Positions 38,839 through 53,431 of a DNA stretch of 64,000 bases are shown here, piece by piece (position 1 is the stretch's first letter; each line of letters opens with the position of its first letter). Position numbers and translations under genes: made by a program. Source of the DNA: Chaenocephalus aceratus (Eukaryota; Chordata; Actinopteri; Perciformes; Channichthyidae); the NCBI GenBank assembly GCA_023974075.1, contig CM043807.1, positions 7,750,176 through 7,814,175 on the forward strand, given 5' to 3'. The notes under the pieces are model-generated. The model ran no database searches and was not told where the DNA came from. It saw nothing but the letters and a program-made list of their open reading frames with translations.

Positions 38839-39956
38839 AACGAGCCATTTTGTGTGCGTGCGTATGCGAGCGAGAGAGAGAGAGCGCACCGGTACCGGAG
38901 ATCGTTGTTGTTATAAGCTTTTGGTGCTAGCGAGCTACGCTAACGGGTTTAAGGAGATTTTTCAACAACAAGGTGGAGGAGAGTCCTAACTTTAGTCTAA
39001 GTTATCTCAGTGGGTCTCAAACGGTTTGGTCACGATTAATGTAAACAATTATTTCCGAGGCACACCTTCATATGATCATTATAGGTATAAAAAAATAAGA
39101 GAATACATCAAAACAGGTATGAAATACTATATGACAGTAAAACAAGAATAAAGTTTAAAAGGGGAGTGATTAGTAAAATATCCATAAAGAAAAAGTAAAT
39201 CTGTTTACATTTCTGTTTCATATGGGTGTTGAGAGATGTATCCATAGATCTCTTCATTTTGCTCTCAAAATGCACCAGATTGATGCTTTTAACTTCAATA
39301 TTGAAAACAATCTTCCTATAGGAGGTGAGGTCCACTCCCCACTTATAAAAATAGCACTTTACCCCTGCTTACACCTATATGCCGTGAGCTGATTATCGAG
39401 CCTTCATTGTAACAGTCGCGGGTGCACTGTGTACTGTATGTGCGTGTGGGAGTGTAGCAGTAGAACATTTCACTGTAGCGCCCGGTACCTTAATGGGAAA
39501 CCCTACATGTTTGAGCACCCTCTATGAAACGTCAAGCTACCCCACAGCACCCCCAAAACAAAATCTCTGGCGCCGCCACTGAGCCTACAACCCCGTTTTG
39601 AAGAAATGTGCAGTGCAAAACAGGCTCATTGCAGCCACTAATGCCCTTAGTAAAAGACACACTTTTTTGCCAAATATCTGCATTTTCTTTCTTTTCATTT
39701 TTTTTGCACAGATTGAAAAGTGCCAAAGTATTATAACTTATTATTCTAGCAAAGGGATTTCACAATTGTATTTATTTTTTTGAGCACACAGACTTATGGA
39801 TTATTGTTTTATTATCACTGTTCTAGCAAAGTGATTTTTTGATATTTTTTGAAAGGAATGCTCACGTTCATATTGATGTATTTTAATATATGTTAACTTG
39901 GTCCATTTTTTTTTCTCCAAAAGGGGGGCCTGACAGAAAAAGTTTGAGAACCACTG
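38632..39956. mobile_element. hAT-like transposon, 1325 bp, with 8-bp target-site duplication
   Basis: The left end is cagtgtttcccacctggggg. The right end, reverse-complemented, is cagtggttctcaaactttt, the terminal form well known for hAT elements. GTGTAGCA flanks both sides exactly (38624-38631 and 39957-39964). No transposase frame is seen. Inside are a (GT)n array at 38794-38837 and a segment near 39545-39580 (ctctggcgccgccactgag) that looks like the end of another hAT-type repeat, so the copy may be nested. Confidence 0.85.
38794..38837. repeat. (GT)n microsatellite inside the hAT-like element
   Basis: About 44 bp of pure TG. Confidence 0.98.
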
Positions 39957-39964
39957 GTGTAGCA

Positions 39965-42713
<2,749 letters not shown>

Positions 42714-42761
<48 letters not shown>
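42714..42761. repeat. (GT)n microsatellite
   Basis: About 48 bp of TG. Confidence 0.98.
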
Positions 42762-42765
<4 letters not shown>

Positions 42766-42769
42766 AAAA

Positions 42770-44305
42770 GGGACGTTTGGACAGAGCGTATGACAGCAAA
42801 CTGGATGAAAGCAGTCAGGATGAGAAGAGTGGCAGACTTGGAGGTTGGAGGAAAGTGAAGCTTGAAGATCTTAACAGTAACTCTATGCTTTACATAAATA
42901 CACATGCAGGTCATCAGTCATTTTATGTGGATTCTTTTCAAAGATAATCCCTTTTGAACACCTTATCACCGGTTTGTAACTTTATTTTGGTTCCCCTTAT
43001 CAGTATTGGACTTAAATCCAGCCGCACGTAGCCTATTGGTTGTCAGATTATCTCTCGGCAGAATGCAAATAGGAACATTTAGATTCACAACAATGAGCAG
43101 ACGCAGAGTGTGAGCGTTGACGGTAGCTGCAGACCGACCCTCCTCTGAAACAAGTCATATGTTTGCCAGGCAGGTCTATTTTTTTGCACAGAAAGCTCAC
43201 CTGCAAGCTGAGTGTCGGAGCAGCTGCCGTTATTTCTCTATTTATTATTCATTACTCATACGAGCTCTATTTTAGAAGCTGCAGATCCAGCTATATGCAC
43301 ACTAAAGATGCTTTCTCTCAAGCTTATGTGCTGCCATGTGTGATGGAAATGAAAAGAAAGCCGTCTGTGCAGGAAGAGGAAGCAGACGGAACGCTGCAGA
43401 ACAGTTATTGGAGTTTTTTAAGGTTGCCAACAACACACTCTGGACCAGGCGAGGAAATAAGCATACATAGACAAATATATATATATAAGACCAAAAGACA
43501 GAGATAGATGTAGAGAAGTCCTTTGGCTTACTGTTCAATTGTCTCTCTTTCTGTTTAGACTTAAAGTGTGTCTCCTCTCTATAGCCTCCTCTCCCCCTGG
43601 GGAATATCATGCTGATGTTCTCCTGCAGAATTCTGCACACGGCAGCCTGAGTGTCCTGATGTTATGCTCACTGACTCACCGTATCCAATAAGAGGGGGAA
43701 ACAAATGTTATCTTTCTCAGGGTAATAACATTCCTAGCTGTTATCACACTGTCAACTAGTATGTGAATCTGGTACGAATGCAAAAGGATACTTCAGATTG
43801 ATCTGCTGATACTGTGACAGCTGTGACAATACTGAAGCAGAAACAAAGGCAGCACTTGTTTTTAAGTCGGACAAATTGTTTTTCATGCTGATTTATTTGT
43901 GCGTAATGCTAATATGCTACAGTAGCAGCGTGGCTCCGGTCAAGGCAATGTCAGTCAGTCAGACACCTCTGTCCGATGTATTTAAACTACTGCTAGACGG
44001 ATTGCCATGACACCTTTACAGATATTAATGGTGTACAGATGATGAATTTAAATACTTTTGGTGATCCTCTCACATTTTATGCAACGTAGGTCAAAAGTTC
44101 AAATATGTATAGGTCAAGATCCCAACATTCATGTTTTCCAGGTAGTGTATCGCACAAGTTAGCTTTTTGAGTTTAAGCATAATTTAAAGGATTGCCCTGA
44201 AATGTACTCATGTGTTTCCACCAGGCTGCCTTGTAATTACATTTTGAGGGCAACACATTATCTCCAATCCTCCTCAACTGTATTCTGTGCTTATTATAAA
44301 GTGTT
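42770..44305. other. Intronic stretch, nothing recognised
   Basis: No supportable gene or repeat. Confidence 0.5.
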
Positions 44306-44338
44306 CATGCTAACATGCTAACATGCTAACATGCTAAC
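44306..44338 (+). repeat. Tandem repeat, 8-bp unit
   Basis: The unit CATGCTAA is repeated four times, perfectly. Confidence 0.95.
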
Positions 44339-44830
44339 CATGTTCTTGACACCAGCTTCTAGTCTTTCCTTATTTAAAATCATACTTTATATCACTTCAT
44401 ATCTCCGGTAATCTACCAGACATGAGACATGATGGCTTTTCATGTATTCATGTTCTCTCTATTAAGATGTATCGATACATTTGCTTTAATCTGTCACTGC
44501 TAATATTAACACCAGCATGATAAAAGAGCCTTTACTGCAGAGACAGACATATATTTAATGCATGTATGACATCATGCACAGAAACATCATAACAGGAAGT
44601 CATAATCCAGTAGGAAGGATTCAACTCAAGGTCATCACGTTATAACTGGACACTAATATGACGGGAAGACAGAAAACGACAAAGTAAGAAGGGGATAAAA
44701 CATATTCTTCTCTATTAAAAAAAAAAAAATAGTCTTCTAAAAGAACCAAAAAAGCCTCCTTCCACAGCTGCAACCATTTACAAGCACACAAACAATCTAA
44801 AATACACTTGTATTGGCTGCTTGACTGTCC

Positions 44831-44831
<1 letters not shown>

Positions 44832-44879
<48 letters not shown>
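44832..44879. repeat. (GT)n microsatellite
   Basis: About 48 bp of TG, 350 bp upstream of the 45226 exon. Confidence 0.98.
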
Positions 44880-44880
<1 letters not shown>

Positions 44881-45225
44881 ACAATTCGCTGTCAGCTTTC
44901 TTGTTTTTCCTTTGTCATTTTTTTTCTCTCCTGAAGATTTTTGTTGAAATAAATAGTCCCTCTTGATCTTTTTGTCACTCCTCTTGTACACTGTGGTGTT
45001 GTCAGCTGTTCTGTGCTGTACATTTTTTTATTTGTTTCATTGTCTGTCAGTTTCTAAAGACTAAAGCAGACAGAACAGAGCAGGTAGACAGATGAACTGG
45101 CCCTGCACCCAGTTGGTAGCACAGAGAGAGATCTTACCACTGACCCAGGCAGTCTGGAGAAGAGGTCAGAGGTCACCACGGATGCAGCAGCAACCTCACT
45201 CTGCGTTTTCTCCTCCTTTCTGCAG

Positions 45226-45595
45226 CGATGACCTTCCTCCAGAACCGTCTATCGGGGAGGAAGGGAAGGGAGGAGAGGGGGAGCTGCAGAGTGAGGTCGA
45301 GGCACAACCACAGCCTGAGCAACCGCTGCAAGAACCTCAGCCACAGACGCAACCCCCCCCACAGCCACAGACTCAACCCCCCCGACAGCCACAGCCACAG
45401 ACTCAACCACAGCCACAGACTCAACCACCCCCACAGACTCAACCATCCCCAGAGCAACTGTCTCAACCTCCCCCAGACCCCCAGTGTGAGTCCCAACCTG
45501 AGCCTCAGCCCGAACCACAGCCCAAAACCAAACCTCAGCCAGAACTCGAACCCGAGCCCCAGCCTGTACCGGAGCCCGAGCCCGAGCCTGAGCCT

Positions 45596-45627
<32 letters not shown>

Positions 45628-45955
45628 AGTGGAGGAAGCTGAACAGGACCCCCCTGAAGCCCCTTCACCTCTTGGAGAGGAGCAGACAGTGGTGGAGCAA
45701 GAGAAGGAGGAAGAAGAAGTCGAGGAGGCAGAGAGAAAGCAAGATGGAGAGGAGGCGCAGCCCGAGCAGCGTGAGGGCGAGGAAGCACAGCAGGCAGAGG
45801 AGGAGGAGGAAGGGGGAGGAGCTAAAGGAGGGGGGGCGGGCAGGAGGGCCAGCCTGCACCACACAGCCTCGCCCCTGAGGGTGCAGCGCAACGGGGCCGG
45901 CTCGCACTCCGCCACCTCCGACTATGAGCTCTCGCTTGACCTCAAAAACAAGCAG
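45226..45955 (+). CDS. iqsec2: IQSEC2-like exon with Pro/Gln and Glu/Pro low-complexity region
   Basis: This 730-bp exon is preceded by a long pyrimidine tract ending tttctgcag and followed by the donor CAG|GTAGGG. It encodes 243 residues after one phase base, starting DDLPPEPS. The order is: an acidic segment; about 70 residues rich in PQ and TQP; a run of EP dipeptides near 45569-45630; an acidic E/Q/A segment; a Gly-rich stretch; then [17 protein letters not shown] and the conserved block [18 protein letters not shown], which I recognise from IQSEC1/2 just before the IQ motif. The conserved end and the phase-0 join to 52962 make the frame secure. An in-frame ATG at 45092 lies upstream of the acceptor, so it is probably intronic and not the start. 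The PQ/EP arrays are much longer than I remember for mammalian IQSEC2 and may be lineage specific. The protein would be a cytoplasmic ARF GEF at synapses. Confidence 0.85.
45330..45630 (+). repeat. Coding low-complexity array (PQ/TQP then EP)
   Basis: Degenerate tandem units of CCACAG, ACTCAACC and GAGCCC/GAGCCT encode Pro-Gln and then Glu-Pro repeats inside the 45226 exon. The units contain almost no stop codons in any frame, which explains the many overlapping open frames here. Confidence 0.9.
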
Positions 45956-48359
45956 GTAGGGTTGTGTTGGGGATGGGGGAGGGCGGGTGTGTTGTCTGGG
46001 TGAGGGGAGTGGGAGGGCGGCAGGTACAGTAACTTGGTGTCTTGTCCGTCTTGTGGTCCGACATGTTTGTGGTGTCTGTCTGAGGAGGAAGACTTCCGGG
46101 TTAGGGGAGAAGCTGTTGTTTGATGAGGTTTTATTTCCAGTTGTTATGTGGTATTTTCCCTATTGGCATTACCCACCCTAAAGTGTATCGACTAATGATG
46201 AGCTTCCTTAACTTCATTACCATAAGCCATCACTGTCATGCCATCATTTCATCAGCATCCTCAGAGGGTTTTGGCTTTCACCACATTTGGATTTGAGCCT
46301 TTTCAGATACCATAATGTATACACTGATTCAGCTGTGTTGCAATTTACTGAAATGAAACAACGCCTGTGTGTTTTTTAGGTTGTACACGATGTATTAATT
46401 TGGCGTAATGCACAAATACACACATCAATGTGCAAACAAGTTGTGTTTGTATCTGCATGATTAGAAAGCATCATTTTCCTTTTCTCTGCTGCTTTATGAG
46501 ATATGATGAAAAGCCCCCATTTCCAAAGAGAATAAAAGCATGTGAGCGTTTTCTGTTCTCATCGTATTACAGCCGGTTAAAGCCATTGTGTGTGAAACCA
46601 ATATGCCTATGAACTGTGACGGTATTGAAACATGCGTTTCTATGTTCACATGCTTGTCTTCTTATCATGCTGTTCATCAGGGGCTTGGAAATCATTACAT
46701 AATCATCTCCATTTCAAGAACCATCAAACCATCGCCATCTGTTTTCATTATCATCCATCTACCCTACATTCTTCAGTCCATGGATCTCCAGCCAGGTAAG
46801 AAACAGAGTTTGGGCTGATGAGTTTTTGCATATCTTCCACCAATTGACCTCATGACATCCAGTTGACTTGTCACAAGAAAACCCATACAGCCAATGAAAT
46901 AATGTATGTTGTATTGGGTATTAAGGAACAGCTGTTATGTTACATTGTGGGAATTGTAGGATTCCAAATATGTTGAGCTTGGCAAAAACTAGGGACTTCA
47001 GGTGGGGCTATTTATTTCTGCTGCTTCAATGTTAGCCTTATTGTTTTTAAATCTGTCTCTTGGGACTACTGTAAGAAAGTGCCATACTAATGTTGTAGTT
47101 ATTTTTCATGCAGAAATGCTAAAGTGTAGCAGATTAAAGATGCTTGGTTGGATGTGCAGTTGATTTCTGTTTATAACATTGTGAATTGGTTATTTTTGGA
47201 TGATTGACTGCTGGTTGTATAAACAGGACAGCTGAAGACCCTCGATGACATTGCTATTGACGTTTTAATTGACTAAGCATTTATTGTCAGAGTATCAGCA
47301 GTGGAGTCTGACACCGAGTCTTAGTTGAAGCCCCAAATATATAATTGCATTTGTCAGATTTTGCAATGTTTTTGGATGAATTGGTTTATTTATAAAAGCC
47401 CAAGTCATGATGACCTCCCTCCTTTAAGTTTTGTCTTCCATTACTGTAACTCTAAATGGGTTGTGGCACACTTGATTACACTTAATAAACAACTAATTTG
47501 GACTCTGTCCGAATTTGTTTGAATTCAATTAGCGAAAAGAAAACGTACAAAATCATTAATGCAGATATTTTAAAGTATGTTATCCATGACTGGCAGCTGA
47601 AACGAGTGTACTGTAAGATGGTTGCTTCCTTTCACTCTCTGTCACCTCCATTTCCCCTATTGTTTACTTCTATTCCTCACGCATCGCTTTCCTAGTTGAG
47701 ACTAAAAGTTGTTTTAACCTCAGCTACTACCTCCATTCTCACTGCTTTAATCTCACACCCCCCCCACTATCTCCCTGTCAACAATGCTGGAGATACGCGA
47801 TCAAGCCGATTGATCTTCTGTCTGTACAGCTAGGCTTGATGCATCCACAGATCAATGTCAGGGTAATTGGATCTGTGGTGCGATACCTTGATTGCATGGC
47901 AGGAACCTCATGACCAAGTAGCGTTAACTTACTTTAACCTGAGCACTCTTTTATACTCTATATTTCTTCAAACTAGTTTAAATTTAGCCTCACATTGCAT
48001 TTTTTATTATGCCCTTACTAGAAAGCTGATACATTCAGTCATTTTCATTCCATAGGCAGTTTTTTACATGACATTAATGCATTTTTGTATGTTTTGTGAT
48101 GTTGAGATAAACTAACCAGGACACATCCTTATAACTCATATCCACACAAAAAACACATGTTTTATGTTTAACAGATACAAAATGTTTAACCTTGAAGCTT
48201 AAAGTAGTTACAATATATCAACAGTTTAATAGGATATATTAAATATAAATAACTTCTACAGCCTAAGTATTAATAGGAAAACTGGACTGCACTGCAATGC
48301 ATGTCCTTTGTGAAAACTGTATTTTATCTTTTAGTGTGCAAAATCCATTGACTTTAAAT
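45956..48359. other. First part of the 7.0-kb intron between the two large exons
   Basis: The intron runs from GTAGGG to 52961. This part shows no repeat or exon I can support. A cagccag|gtaag sequence at 46795 looks like a donor, but no convincing coding segment precedes it. Confidence 0.6.
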
Positions 48360-49018
48360 CATCAATCAATCATGTTTATTTATATAGCCCAATATCACAA
48401 ATGTTACATTTGTCTCAGTGGACTTCACAGTGTGTACAGAATATCAGTATGACAATACGACACCCTCTGTCCTTAGACCCTCACATCGTACAAGGAAAAA
48501 CTTCCAGAGAAAACCCACAGTTTAAAGGGGAAAATGGGAGAAACCTCAGGGAGAGCAACAGAGGAGGGGATCCCTCTCCCAGGACGGACAGACGTGCAAT
48601 AGATGCCGTGCGTAAATCGAAGAGATAATACATTTTACAGCGTAGGTAGACGCTGTAAAATGTCTATAATGTCTATAATAAGAAAATGAATCCACAAGGA
48701 TGTCAACAATCCTGTGGGAGCCATCAGGGAAGTAGTATGATGAGAGTCTGGCAGGACCGCAGAGACCGGTTCAGCCACGACTCGAAGTCCAGGACTCAGA
48801 TCCAGGACACAGGACTAAGGATCCAGGACTCAGGATCCAGGACTCCAGATCCAGGACTCAGGAGGCAGGATCCAGGACACATGACTCAGGATCCAGGACT
48901 CAGGACCGCAGCAACAGGATCAGCCTCGACTCCGGATCCCGGCGTAGAAATGTGGGGGAAGCTGGGTTATTCGGAACATGAGAGTACACAGGCACAAACA
49001 GACAGAAAGACGAAGTAA
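48360..49018 (-). mobile_element. L2-like retroelement 3' UTR
   Basis: Starts aatcaatcatgtttattt and tatagcccaatatcacaaat, the reverse complement of the tail at 10118-10195. It continues with tcagtggacttcacagtgtg, agaccctcacatcgtacaag, caacagaggaggggatccct and ggcaggaccgcagagaccgg, blocks that occur together in a very common fish retroelement 3' UTR. No ORF2 is present, so it is a 5'-truncated minus-strand copy. It contains the minisatellite at 48786-48907. Confidence 0.75.
48786..48907 (+). repeat. Minisatellite built on GGATCCAGGACTCA
   Basis: About nine degenerate units of 13-15 bp (gatccaggactcag and variants) inside the L2-like 3' UTR. Confidence 0.9.
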
Positions 49019-49058
49019 GGTGTGTCCTCCGACAGTCTAAGCCTATAGCAGCAAAACC

Positions 49059-49200
49059 AACGTGCCTACGTGCATGGACTCCCGTAGGAAAGGGTGAGGG
49101 AAAGGGGTAGCAAGTAAGAAGTAAGGAACAGAGGTGGAGAGGCACAACGTGTCTGCGTACATGGACTCCCTTAGGATAGGGTGAGGGAAAAGAGTAGGAA
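49059..49200 (+). repeat. Tandem duplication, about 88-bp unit
   Basis: gcatggactcccgtaggaaa at 49072 and acatggactcccttaggata at 49160 start two parallel copies, each followed by gggtgagggaaa. Confidence 0.85.
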
Positions 49201-49249
49201 CCGAGATGTATATTTCACTTTCCTCAATAGGTTGCAGCACTCTCATCTC

Positions 49250-52200
49250 TCTTTTGCACTTTTTCTTTTCCTTTAGTCTTCAGTAAACATTGACCTTTTT
49301 CAGTATCTGACTGCGGTCAAGGATGCATCATCCTCCCTGATCTTCATCCTCTGATGACGTCTTCTGTTGTCCTCCTCATTTTGTAATACAGTCAGCATTA
49401 GTTGTGTCCCAGTTTCGCTGTTATATAATCATCTCATTAATCATGCAGATGTTGCTGTGCTGTAAGACACAGTGCATGAGCATGAAGGCTAATCATCTTG
49501 GCTTTTCATTTTGCCCCCTATTTCTGCAGCATGTGATCTGATAATGTGCTGCTTTACTCACACAGAGGTGTTTGCATATCTTAAATCGAGACAGGAGTTT
49601 TAATATTTTCATGTAACGTTTGCTATATGAAGCAAATAAGCATATTTTCAAAAGAGGGGAGCAGTCCTTCCTATTGGTAATAATAAATGACTAAATAATA
49701 ATAAATAACAACCAGTTTTAAAAGACAAACGATGATTTTTTAAATATATTAAAAACAACGTCCCTTTTTACTGTGGCTGCTATTGTCGGTCATAAACAGG
49801 GTGAATTGCTGGACAAAAATAAAATCTCACAATGTTGTGGGTTAATGGGGTTCCCACCATTACAATCTTGCCCTTTATGCATTTCGTTTTACAAGTTAAG
49901 TGGAAATGTCACAAGTAAAAGATGTCTGGTGCAGTTTCAACACTGCTAAGCAGGAATGCTTTGAGGCAGACTTGCATTGCCAGGCTATTGGAATACATTC
50001 TCCTATACAGTTCCAAAAGAAGACAGAGGATACAAACACTGCACATAAATATAAATATAAATATATATCTGCCTCTCAAACATCTCTAAATTAAACATGC
50101 TGTGTTGGGCTTTGGCTGACCTTTTGTGTTGAGACACATTACACACACTAAAACTTCCACAGAACATATAGGTATTAATATTTAATATAAAGACAGAAAA
50201 GTCCCAGATTTTAAGACCTGAAAATCCACTACGGTTCTTAAAATAAGCCTTCCTTCCTCCAAATCACATTTTAGCTCCCATTTCTATTTCTTTTAAAACA
50301 TCTAAACGTAAAACTTGTTGTGTACATGTAGTCTATTTGACGTTAGAATTTGTGCATAGATGTAAAACCTCACAATGCAGTGTCTAACCACTTAGCACTG
50401 GCTTGTTTTCCACCTTGATTCATTCATTCAAAGCAGAACATGGGGTCAGCATGGGGCTGATCGATTTAGAGCCCCGGTGGAACAGAGCAGTGCCATCGCT
50501 GTTCTCTCAAACCCCCGTGTCTCCAGAATAATCTCTCTCCATCAGCACTTAGTGAAGTGATCAGAGGGGGAACTGACAGCGTGGTCATCAGTCTCATCAC
50601 CTCTTATCTCACCTCCCCGTCAATACATTTGTGTCTTCTGTACTCTGTTCATCCACCTTGTTTTATGTCCTCCCCTTTGTATCACATCTAGTTATCTGTG
50701 AAGAGGTTCAAACCACTGAAGTGCAGCTCTCAAATATCCATGATTAGATTGTTGAAACAAATATCAGATGGTAATAACACTATAATCAAAGCCCCGCCTC
50801 CACTCCAGCATTAGCCTGTAGGCTCTCGAGAAGGAAGTGCTTCTATGACGATGTGAAGCATGAAGGCGTCACATCCTGCAGAGGATGATCCAAACATACA
50901 GCTCCCTTTGGCACACTAAGTTTATAGTGGTTTTACTACAATACAACCAGTGGGAAAACTCATCTCTAGTTCTATCACAACCCATGCTCAACAGGCATGG
51001 TCCTCCTTTCTTACAGTCTGCTTCCTCCCCCATCCACCATCTCCCAGCTCATCCTGGTGGCTGTAATCTGAATGGCAAAGTGTATCAGATACACACTCTG
51101 GGAGAGAAAGCAACGTGACCCAAATGCTTTATTCATCATCCCCGACCCTGCTTACGCACAAGGCAAAACAAACACGCTCCACTGCCACATTTAATCAAAC
51201 GCAGCCCGAGCGACGGCCCCTTCCTCCCCACCAAGGGCACCTCTGCAGTGGGACTGTCGGGGGATTTTGTTTGGATGAGGGACACCTTTCTGAATGAGGT
51301 CAATCATATTATCTCTGTGCCAGTCTTGAAAAAAAGCAATGTTTAGTTGGAAGCGCAGTCAATGCAATAAAGTTAACCTTGTAAATGTTGGCGCAGAACA
51401 ATGGAGATTAAAAGTGTTGAATATTCAGGCTGAGATCGATCGTGCTGCACAGAAAGAGAATCCTCAGTAGATACAGTAGAGCTCTAACCCAGCTTCCAAT
51501 TCAGGGACCGCCTTAATATTCTCACTTCGTCCCACTGTGCATGCAGAGGCTCTGCGGTGAAATGTAAATAGAGTAGATCAAATGGATTTTTAGTGTCGTT
51601 CCACTTTTCTGAAGAGCTTTGTGTGTGATTCCGTACCTCTTGCGACAACGGCAGAGGCTGCATCTTGTTGAACTAGCCACTTATCACAAATTGCAAACCC
51701 TCGAGGCATTACAGCCTATCAGGAGCTGGTTGGGTGACTTTGTCCCGGACTAAAGCGAGAGCAGATTAGCAGCTGAAAGTCACACGTTGATCCGTCGTGG
51801 CCACAGTGACTGTGCGTTCACTCGCATTTGAATTTACAAGAAGATAACTTACCTCGACCGCATTAATCCTCGTGTACCGGCGCCCTGACACAAGAAAGCA
51901 GCTAGAATCATTTTTAACCAGGACACGTATATTATTTTTGATGTTTGTGAAATGACAGAAGGTGACACTGCTTCTGTTTTAAAACTGAATCCTCCTCCAC
52001 ACGCAGACCCTTGATACAGTTAGAACAGGAGCAGAATTATATTCATTGATTTAGTCTGAAAGAAAAAAGGCTTTTGAGAGTGGCTGTAGGAGATAAGAGC
52101 GTTTCAAAAGATACCCACACCCTGATTGTTCTGGGAAACTCAAAGAGGTCTCATCGAGTGTTTGAGCGGCTACCAGATGAGAACCGCTATATTACATCTC

Positions 52201-52961
52201 TATCTATTTCCCACAGCAATTGAGCAATTTTTCGCAGGCAAGATTAATGGCTTGTTCAGTTTCAGACAATTTCAAGTTGTGTGGAGGACTCCTCTGTGGA
52301 ATTCAAAGAGATTATGAGGTCTATTTGCAGAGGAAATTAACGCTTTGTCCAAATGCCACGAGTCAGCCTTGTTCTCTCTTAGAAACGAGGGGCTTTGACC
52401 ATACTGGTTGTAGTGTCGGTACACAAAGCCAGCTTGCAGAATAACATTTGCAAACCATCGGATTATATAATTATTTGAATTGAGATGAATTTAATATTTT
52501 CCTTTTGCCTACTCCTTTTCATCAGGGGATTTGAATCTGTTTTTCTTTAACTACTACAATTATTCCATCCTTTTAAATGTCCACCTCATTCATCTCCCAC
52601 CCACACGCTCCATGTTTTTGTACACTGCTAATCAACTAATAAACCATATTCATCTTCCATGCAGCACAGTGACAGGCAGAAGAGAATATGAAACATGTTG
52701 AAACACTGGTAGTGGCCTTTTCACAAACAAGTGTCTTTTAAATAGGGGATTATGGGATTCCTTAGCATTGTTTTTATTTTTACAATTTTGTTTAAATCTT
52801 GTGTTTCTTCTGCCATTTAATCAGTACGCAGCTTAATTGTCACATGTGAATGAGTACCAATGGTTTTATTTACAATTGTGGATTGTCCTGACTTGACTCT
52901 TAACTTAAAAAACACAACAGTGATTAATTATGTTCCCTTCTACCCTTCTTTCTATTTTTAG
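49250..52961. other. Second part of the 7.0-kb intron
   Basis: No exon or named repeat. It ends with the acceptor tract ccttctttctatttttag. Confidence 0.5.
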
Positions 52962-53399
52962 ATCGAAATGTTAGAGCACAAATACGGGGGCCACCTCATT
53001 TCCCGCCGCGCCGCCTGCAAGATCCAGACCGCCTTCCGCCAGTACCAGCTCAGCAAGAACTTCGAGAAGATCCGCAACTCGCTTCTGGAGAGTCGTCTGC
53101 CTCGACGCATCTCCCTGCGAAAGGTCCGTGTGCAAAACACTGAAGGCTTCTCCGCTGAACGGGCCCTGGCAGAAGGCTGCAACCTCACAGGCATCCCATT
53201 GGTGCGCTCACCGTCCCTGCCGGCCACGGTGGGCGGCAGCCTGACTGACCTGGAAGACTCCTTCACGGAACAGGTCCAGTCTCTGGCCAAGTCTATAGAC
53301 GATGCACTCAGCAACTGGAGCCTGAAGACCATGTGCTCACTGCAAGAAGGTGGCACCTATCAGTTCACTGCCGACTCCTTCAGTGCAGCCGCCGCCGCC

Positions 53400-53431
<32 letters not shown>

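Noticed and set aside
45092..45225. In-frame ATG upstream of the low-complexity exon as the protein start
   Set aside because: A strong acceptor at 45225 and the phase match with 18719 indicate splicing; this part is intron in that reading.
45249..45788. 179-codon minus-strand frame in the low-complexity exon
   Set aside because: Shadow of the stop-poor coding repeats; no independent start or similarity.
46681..46794. Possible small exon before the gtaag at 46795
   Set aside because: It would break the phase-0 join between 45955 and 52962 or add an unrecognised sequence; no conserved content.
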